Assembly (NCBI GenBank): GCA_017452565.1 | Contig: JAFTMF010000102.1 | Span: 1 to 8,178 of the forward strand | From: Clostridia bacterium | Lineage (GTDB): Bacteria; Bacillota; Clostridia; Oscillospirales; CAG-272 | Reading direction: 5' to 3' | Length of the DNA stretch: 8,178 nucleotides | Part shown: positions 4,480 through 8,178 of the stretch, in pieces | Numbering within the stretch: the first letter of the stretch is position 1 | Layout: each line of letters begins with the position of its first letter | Position numbers and translations under genes: made by a program | The notes under the pieces: model-generated | Seen by the model: only the letters and a program-made list of their open reading frames with translations | What the model was told of the DNA's origin: nothing | Database searches by the model: none

Positions 4480-5999
4480 TGAAATCAGATCCAACATCCA
4501 AACATTTTGTCACCGCTGACCGTGGAAGCGACTACGGAGCGGCGGTTCGGGGCAAAGCGGCGGCAAAACGGCGCAAATCTCCGGCGCAGGTATTGGCGCT
4601 GGGATTTATCGCTATCATCCTGACGGGAACGCTCTTGCTGATGCTCCCCATCTCCTCCCGCAGCGGCGAGCTTACTGATTGGTCGGCGGCGCTCTTCACC
4701 GCAACCAGCGCCACCTGCGTTACCGGACTTACCGTAGTGGACACGCTGGGACATTGGAACACCTTTGGGCATACCGTCATCCTCTGCCTGATTCAGATAG
4801 GCGGTCTGGGCTTTATGTCGGTGGCGGTGCTGATGTCCAAGCTCCTTCGACGGACGGTGACTCCCAGAGAAAACCGTCTGGTAACCGAAGCACTGGGGCT
4901 GTCCTCGGCAGAGGATGCCTCCGCAGGCTTTATGCGGCGGATTCTCGTGGGCACATTCGCCGTGGAGGGAGCGGGCGCCGCACTGCTGGCCATCCGTTTC
5001 GTTCCCATCTTCGGCTGGAAGGATGGACTTTATAAAAGTGTTTTCCATTCGGTTTCCGCATTCTGTAATGCAGGCTTTGACATTTTAGGCAACTACGGCG
5101 GCGGCTTCAGTATGACCGCCTTCACAAACGATCCGCTGGTAATGAGCGTTCTATCCTTCCTCGTTACCTTCGGCGGTATCGGATTCGTAGTCTGGAGCGA
5201 CCTCTTCGATTGGGTGGTCTGCCATCTCCAGCTGGCATTCAGCCGAATGCGGGAGTGGCGGGGCTATCGCTGGGCAAAGAGTATGCGCAGCACCAGCGCC
5301 GCCGATATTACCGGCAGACGGGACAGACTGGGCGTGTACTCCAAATTTATTCTGCTGCTTACCGGCATTCTTCTGCTGGCCGGATTCGTCCTGACGCTGA
5401 TTTTAGAGTGGAACGGTGCGCTGGCGGGAATGCCCATCTCCCAAAAGCTGTGGGCGGCCTTCTTCCACTCGGTGTCTCTGCGAACCGCAGGATTCTCCGC
5501 CTTTGATAATACTGCGATGAGCGGTGCAGGGAAGGGCGTCTCCATCCTGCTGATGCTCATTGGCGGTGCCTCCGGCTCTACGGCAGGCGGCATCAAGGTG
5601 GGAACGGTTGGTTTGCTCTTCTGGTCGGTTCTGCAGATCGCCAAAGGTAAGGATCAGATCGTGCTGATGCGGCGCACCGTTTCCAAGGACATCGTCCTGC
5701 GGGCGATGACCGTCACTCTCATCGGTTTGTGCTGTGCCTTCGGTGCGGCGCTCCTGCTCAGCGCAGGATGCGGCACAGGGCTGATGGAATCGCTCTACGA
5801 ATCATCATCCGCCTACGCCACCGTGGGACTTTCCTTGAATCTTTCCCCCAATCTGAATCTCTTCGGCAGATGTCTGGTGGTTCTGCTGATGTATATGGGA
5901 CGTGTGGGCATCCTCACGGTTATCTACTCGCTGGCTCTGCGCCACGCCGATCAAGGGGACGGCGCCCGCTACCCCGAGACCGAATTTCCGGTAGGCTGA
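4479..5999 (+). CDS. ktrB: Potassium uptake channel-transporter subunit KtrB (TrkH family)
   Basis: The K+-conducting membrane subunit (506 residues) of a Ktr-type uptake system. Four M1-P-M2 repeats are recognisable from their selectivity-filter loops: ATCVTGLT (filter TGL at 82-84), FCNAGFD (197-200), SLRTAGFS (336-339) and AYATVGLS (448-451). The gating loop in the third repeat, GGASGSTAGGIK (362-373), is intact, as is the Arg of the final M2 helix region (MYMGRVG). The N-terminal ~35 residues are basic and soluble. A basic stretch of about 25 residues (255-283) lengthens the loop between repeats two and three. The start is ATG 4479, 5 bases after GGAGG; ATG 4476 is in frame but only 2 bases from that site. 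The start overlaps the acetyltransferase stop. KtrA follows 66 bases downstream, confirming Ktr rather than TrkH/TrkG. Confidence 0.95.
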   Translation: MKSDPTSKHFVTADRGSDYGAAVRGKAAAKRRKSPAQVLALGFIAIILTGTLLLMLPISSRSGELTDWSAALFTATSATCVTGLTVVDTLGHWNTFGHTVILCLIQIGGLGFMSVAVLMSKLLRRTVTPRENRLVTEALGLSSAEDASAGFMRRILVGTFAVEGAGAALLAIRFVPIFGWKDGLYKSVFHSVSAFCNAGFDILGNYGGGFSMTAFTNDPLVMSVLSFLVTFGGIGFVVWSDLFDWVVCHLQLAFSRMREWRGYRWAKSMRSTSAADITGRRDRLGVYSKFILLLTGILLLAGFVLTLILEWNGALAGMPISQKLWAAFFHSVSLRTAGFSAFDNTAMSGAGKGVSILLMLIGGASGSTAGGIKVGTVGLLFWSVLQIAKGKDQIVLMRRTVSKDIVLRAMTVTLIGLCCAFGAALLLSAGCGTGLMESLYESSSAYATVGLSLNLSPNLNLFGRCLVVLLMYMGRVGILTVIYSLALRHADQGDGARYPETEFPVG

Positions 6000-6065
6000 T
6001 CCCAATCCCCGATTTTCACGTAACAACATCCATATTCGATAGTTCTATAGAAAGCGAGAATTAAT

Positions 6066-6722
6066 ATGAAATCTTTCGTTGTATTCGGTCTGGACGCATT
6101 CGGACAGACTCTTGCCGTATCCCTGGAGCAAAGCGGCCATCAGGTAATGGTCATTGATCCCGACGACGATGCCGTCCGCAAGGTGGCAGACATCACCACC
6201 GACGCCATCATCGGCGATCCTATGAGCGAATCGGTGCTCCGCAAAGCGGGCGTTACCGCCTACGATACCGCCGTCATCAGCTTTCCCGGTGAAATCAATA
6301 ACACCATCCTGCTTACGATGATGTTGAAGGATATGGGAGTCAAGCGCGTGGTTGCCCGTGCCTGCTCCGAGCTGGAGTGTCGCGTGCTGGAGAAGATCGG
6401 CGTAGACCGCATCGTCTTCCCCGAACGGGATATGGGCGAAAAGCTGGCTCATACGCTGGATAAACAGGACGTATTCGATTATCTCCGCTATTCCGAGGAT
6501 TATTCCATCGTCGAGATCAAGGTTCCCGCCTCTTGGGTAGGCAAGACCATCATCGAGCTCAACGTCCGCCGCAAATACGGCGTGAACATCATCGCCATCA
6601 ACGAGGAAGGCAAGGGAAAGATCAACATCTCCCCCGCACCCGACCGTGCCTTTTTGGACGAGGACGTAATCACCCTCATCGGCTCCAACAAGACCGTCAA
6701 TAAGCTGGCAGGCGAGCGGTAA
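6066..6722 (+). CDS. ktrA: Ktr potassium uptake regulatory subunit KtrA (RCK domains)
   Basis: The cytoplasmic gating ring subunit (218 residues) that binds nucleotide and controls KtrB. RCK_N (about 1-135) begins with a Rossmann strand and nucleotide loop, then VMVIDPDDD at the end of the second strand, and includes the family-typical VLEKIGVDRIVFPERDMGEKLAH (split by the segment near 118-140). RCK_C (about 148-218) carries YSIVEIKVPASWVGKTI, ELNVRRKYGVNIIAI and SPAPDRAFLDEDVITLIG, a domain known to bind c-di-AMP in related KtrA proteins. The loop reads G8-L-D-A-F-G13 instead of the usual G-x-G-x-x-G, so the middle glycine is Asp and the usual Arg after it is Ala. The ribosome binding site is weak (AAGCGAG), suggesting lower expression or dependence on ktrB translation. 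It probably ends the acetyltransferase-ktrB-ktrA operon; no clear terminator follows. Confidence 0.93.
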   Translation: MKSFVVFGLDAFGQTLAVSLEQSGHQVMVIDPDDDAVRKVADITTDAIIGDPMSESVLRKAGVTAYDTAVISFPGEINNTILLTMMLKDMGVKRVVARACSELECRVLEKIGVDRIVFPERDMGEKLAHTLDKQDVFDYLRYSEDYSIVEIKVPASWVGKTIIELNVRRKYGVNIIAINEEGKGKINISPAPDRAFLDEDVITLIGSNKTVNKLAGER

Positions 6723-6753
6723 GCGCTTTGCGGAAAAAGTTTACAAATAGGTC

Positions 6754-6782
6754 TTGCATTTTGCAAAAGTGTCTTGTATAAT
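6754..6782 (+). promoter_or_regulatory. yajC promoter
   Basis: TTGCAT (6754-6759), exactly 17 bases, then a consensus TATAAT (6777-6782). The predicted start is near 6789, giving a leader of about 30 bases. The -35 hexamer is identical to that of the acetyltransferase operon. A perfect TTTTGCAAAA palindrome (6759-6768) overlaps the -35 and spacer. Confidence 0.75.
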
Positions 6783-6819
6783 AATAAAAGTAATTTGTTA
6801 GTTCCAAAGGAGAAATACT

Positions 6820-7215
6820 ATGAATTATGTTCGTGTTTTGGCGGAGACTGTAGATCCTACCGGCAGTTATTGGATTAGCATCGTGATGATTCTGGTGTTG
6901 GTGGTAGTATTTTATTTCTTCGCAATCCGTCCTCAGAAGAAAAAGGACAGAGAAGACGCTGCTATGCGTAACAATCTGATGGTTGGCGACGAGATCACCA
7001 CCATCGGCGGTATCATCGGCAGAGTGGTCAGCATCAAGGACGAGACCTGCGTCATCGAGACCAGCAAAGCTTGCACCAAGATCCGCATCCTCAAGACCGC
7101 TATCCGCAGCGTAGACGTTCCCGTTTCCGCTACCAAAGGCTACGTAGCTCCTGCTACCGAAAAGGCTGAGGAAGAGACCGAGGAAAAGACTGAAAAGAAG
7201 TCCAAGAAGAAATAA
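6820..7215 (+). CDS. yajC: Preprotein translocase accessory subunit YajC
   Basis: A single-span inner-membrane protein (131 residues) that associates with the SecDF complex and the SecYEG translocon. A short N-terminus is followed by one membrane helix (about 18-36), the hallmark FYFFAIRPQKKK (31-42), and the small soluble domain with VGDEITTIGGIIGRV (55-69) and VIETSKACTKIRILKTAI. The C-terminal ~18 residues are a Glu/Lys-rich tail. The start is ATG 6820, with AAAGGAG 7 bases upstream and a consensus promoter. The gene is followed at once by a terminator, so it appears to be transcribed alone; secD/secF, commonly next to yajC, are not present in this window. Confidence 0.95.
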   Translation: MNYVRVLAETVDPTGSYWISIVMILVLVVVFYFFAIRPQKKKDREDAAMRNNLMVGDEITTIGGIIGRVVSIKDETCVIETSKACTKIRILKTAIRSVDVPVSATKGYVAPATEKAEEETEEKTEKKSKKK

Positions 7216-7225
7216 GGCAAACGAG

Positions 7226-7256
7226 ATCCACGGGAGTCCCGTGGATTTTTGTTTTT
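7226..7256 (+). terminator. Rho-independent terminator of yajC
   Basis: A 9-bp perfect stem (ATCCACGGG 7226-7234 with CCCGTGGAT 7238-7246) with a 3-base loop is followed by TTTTGTTTTT. It starts 11 bases after the yajC stop. Confidence 0.92.
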
Positions 7257-7263
7257 GGGGTTC

Positions 7264-7284
7264 AAAAAAATTTTTTTCTTTTTT
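7264..7284. other. A7-T7-C-T6 tract between yajC and the sigma factor gene
   Basis: Seven A, seven T, one C and six T follow the yajC terminator. The tract could be intrinsically bent DNA or an upstream promoter element for the sigma operon. I see no convincing sigma-A promoter between it and the start at 7353; two small inverted repeats (CCG-AAAA-CGG at 7298-7307 and CTC-AAAA-GAG just after) lie in the gap. Confidence 0.35.
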
Positions 7285-7338
7285 CAATCAACTGTGTCCG
7301 AAAACGGTTCTCAAAAGAGTCTTAATAAGTGAGATCTC

Positions 7339-7348
7339 AAGGAGGTGA
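7339..7348 (+). promoter_or_regulatory. Near-perfect ribosome binding site fixing the GTG start of the sigma factor
   Basis: AAGGAGGTGA matches the anti-Shine-Dalgarno sequence almost fully. GGAGG ends 7 bases before GTG 7353. The in-frame GTG at 7329 lies upstream of this site and is therefore rejected as the start. Confidence 0.8.
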
Positions 7349-7352
7349 GAAA

Positions 7353-7883
7353 GTGTTAAACATCAAGCAAGCACTCATTGACAAGCAAGCGGATAGCGCT
7401 CTGCGGGATTTGTCGAAGGGCGATATGAACGGGCTGGCGGTGATCTACCATTTGTACGGTCGGCTGATTCGTTCGGTGGCATACACCATCGTGGGCAATT
7501 ACACCGATGCGGAGGACGTGCTGCAAGACGTGATGATTTTGCTGGCAAGGCGTGCCACTCTCTACAAAGGGGAAGGCAGTGCCCGTGCCTACGTAATGAC
7601 CATCACCCGCAATCGTTCCATCGATTTGGTTACCGTTCGGAAGAATGATGTGTCTACCGATGAAATTGGAGACATTCCCACCCGTGACGCAGAGCTTGCC
7701 TCGGTGGAGGTGCAGGATCTGCTCTCCCGCTTGTCGGAGGAGGAGCGGCAAATCGTCACTCTGCACGTATACGTTGGCCTCTCTCACCGTCAGGTGGCAG
7801 AGATGATGGGGCTGACTTCATCCGCTACTGAAAAAAAGTATCAGCGTGCGCTGAAAAAACTGAAAAAACAGTATGAGTCCTGA
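7353..7883 (+). CDS. ECF-type (sigma-70 family) RNA polymerase sigma factor
   Basis: A 176-residue sigma factor with only regions 2 and 4, the extracytoplasmic-function layout. Region 2 covers about 28-95: YHLYGRLIRSVAYTIVGNYTDAEDVLQDV (core-binding part, 32-60, with the DAEDVLQDV signature at 52-60) and then ARAYVMTITRNRSIDLV (77-93), the -10-recognition helix. A short acidic linker (99-117) leads to region 4 (about 120-172) with LSEEERQIVTLHVYVGLSH (127-145) and a helix-turn-helix AEMMGLTSSATEKKYQRALK. The start is GTG 7353. The membrane protein gene begins 14 bases after the stop, implying an operon in which the sigma factor is held by its neighbour. The signal and target promoters cannot be read from the sequence. 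Confidence 0.93.
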   Translation: MLNIKQALIDKQADSALRDLSKGDMNGLAVIYHLYGRLIRSVAYTIVGNYTDAEDVLQDVMILLARRATLYKGEGSARAYVMTITRNRSIDLVTVRKNDVSTDEIGDIPTRDAELASVEVQDLLSRLSEEERQIVTLHVYVGLSHRQVAEMMGLTSSATEKKYQRALKKLKKQYES

Positions 7884-7897
7884 AAGGAGGAACAACG

Positions 7898-8178
7898 ATG
7901 AAAAAGATAATCAACAAGGTTCTGCAGAAGCTGGAAGACAGACCGATGCCCGATATGGAGAAGGTATTGGCAGCTTGTCCTACTGTATCCGTAGCCAACG
8001 AGTATGCTCCCGTCAGACGGCGATTGAGCCCTGCCAGACTGGCAGCATTTGCGATGGCAGCACTGCTGATTGTGGGCGGCGGGATCACCGTAGCGGCAAT
8101 GGAAGCCAAAGAATACAACGAAGCGATGGACTTCTTCGAAGAGTATAATCTCTCCGCCGAGGGATTTTCCCGCAGTGA
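7898..8178 (+). CDS. Putative membrane-bound anti-sigma factor (partial, runs off the window)
   Basis: The ATG at 7898 has AAAGGAGG 7 bases upstream, and 93 codons are open to the window end. Residues 1-47 are a charged cytoplasmic region (MKKIINKVLQKLEDRPMP; basic RRR at 40-42), 48-67 a single membrane helix (LAAFAMAALLIVGGGITVAA), and from 68 an outside segment with EYNEAMDFFEEYNLSAEGFSRS. That last motif resembles membrane proteins found after ECF sigma genes in Oscillospiraceae, from memory and not checked. Position, size of the cytoplasmic part and topology fit an anti-sigma factor. The zinc-binding H-x3-C-x2-C motif of ZAS anti-sigmas is absent; the only cysteine is Cys27. The C-terminal sensing part lies outside the window. 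Confidence 0.75.
   Translation, partial: MKKIINKVLQKLEDRPMPDMEKVLAACPTVSVANEYAPVRRRLSPARLAAFAMAALLIVGGGITVAAMEAKEYNEAMDFFEEYNLSAEGFSRS

Noticed and set aside
6697..7287. A 196-codon minus-strand frame over yajC
   Set aside because: It crosses the yajC promoter, gene and terminator and resembles no protein; yajC is unmistakable on the plus strand.
7291..7328. An autoregulatory ECF-type promoter before the sigma factor gene
   Set aside because: GAAAAC and GTCTTA elements are present, but the spacing (about 13 bases) is shorter than usual and the -35 lacks a clear GAAC core, so it is not supported well enough to list.

Overview
The window looks like a chromosomal segment of a low-to-mid GC Gram-positive bacterium of the class Clostridia, most likely a gut Oscillospiraceae/Ruminococcaceae-type organism. 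The signs are strong AGGAGG-type ribosome binding sites, GTG/TTG starts, AT-rich sigma-A-like promoters between moderately GC-rich genes, a KtrAB potassium system, a DUF624 (YesL-like) membrane protein and a lipoprotein related to trigger factor. The family placement is inference from gene style; there is no 16S or other marker here.

Layout. Bases 1-186 hold no gene. They contain a dense run of inverted repeats: a minus-strand terminator at the edge, four palindromes that look like a REP/IS200-end type element, and a strong hairpin just past the first gene. Three minus-strand genes follow: a 520-residue FKBP/trigger-factor-like lipoprotein (187-1749), a DUF624-family membrane protein starting at TTG (1923-2978) and a small multi-pass membrane protein of uncertain family (3081-3599). 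Bases 3600-3864 are a divergent promoter region with one good promoter facing each way and a 12-bp tandem TTGCAA repeat between them.

The plus strand then carries a GNAT acetyltransferase (3865-4479) whose stop overlaps the start of ktrB (4479-5999), followed by ktrA (6066-6722): a probable three-gene operon for regulated K+ uptake. Next is yajC (6820-7215) with its own promoter and a clear terminator, so it is apparently monocistronic and not followed by secDF. The right end holds an ECF sigma factor (7353-7883) and, 14 bases later, the start of a single-span membrane protein (from 7898, cut by the window edge). This pair resembles a sigma/anti-sigma module without the usual zinc-binding anti-sigma motif.

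Most genes act at or beyond the membrane: an extracytoplasmic folding helper, two membrane proteins of unknown role, a K+ channel-transporter, a Sec accessory protein and an envelope-type sigma factor. The most unusual items are the lipoprotein, which appears to have two FKBP domains with a ~53-residue acidic segment inserted in the degenerate second one; the palindrome cluster at the left end; the ECF sigma/membrane protein pair; and a KtrA whose nucleotide-binding glycine motif is altered.
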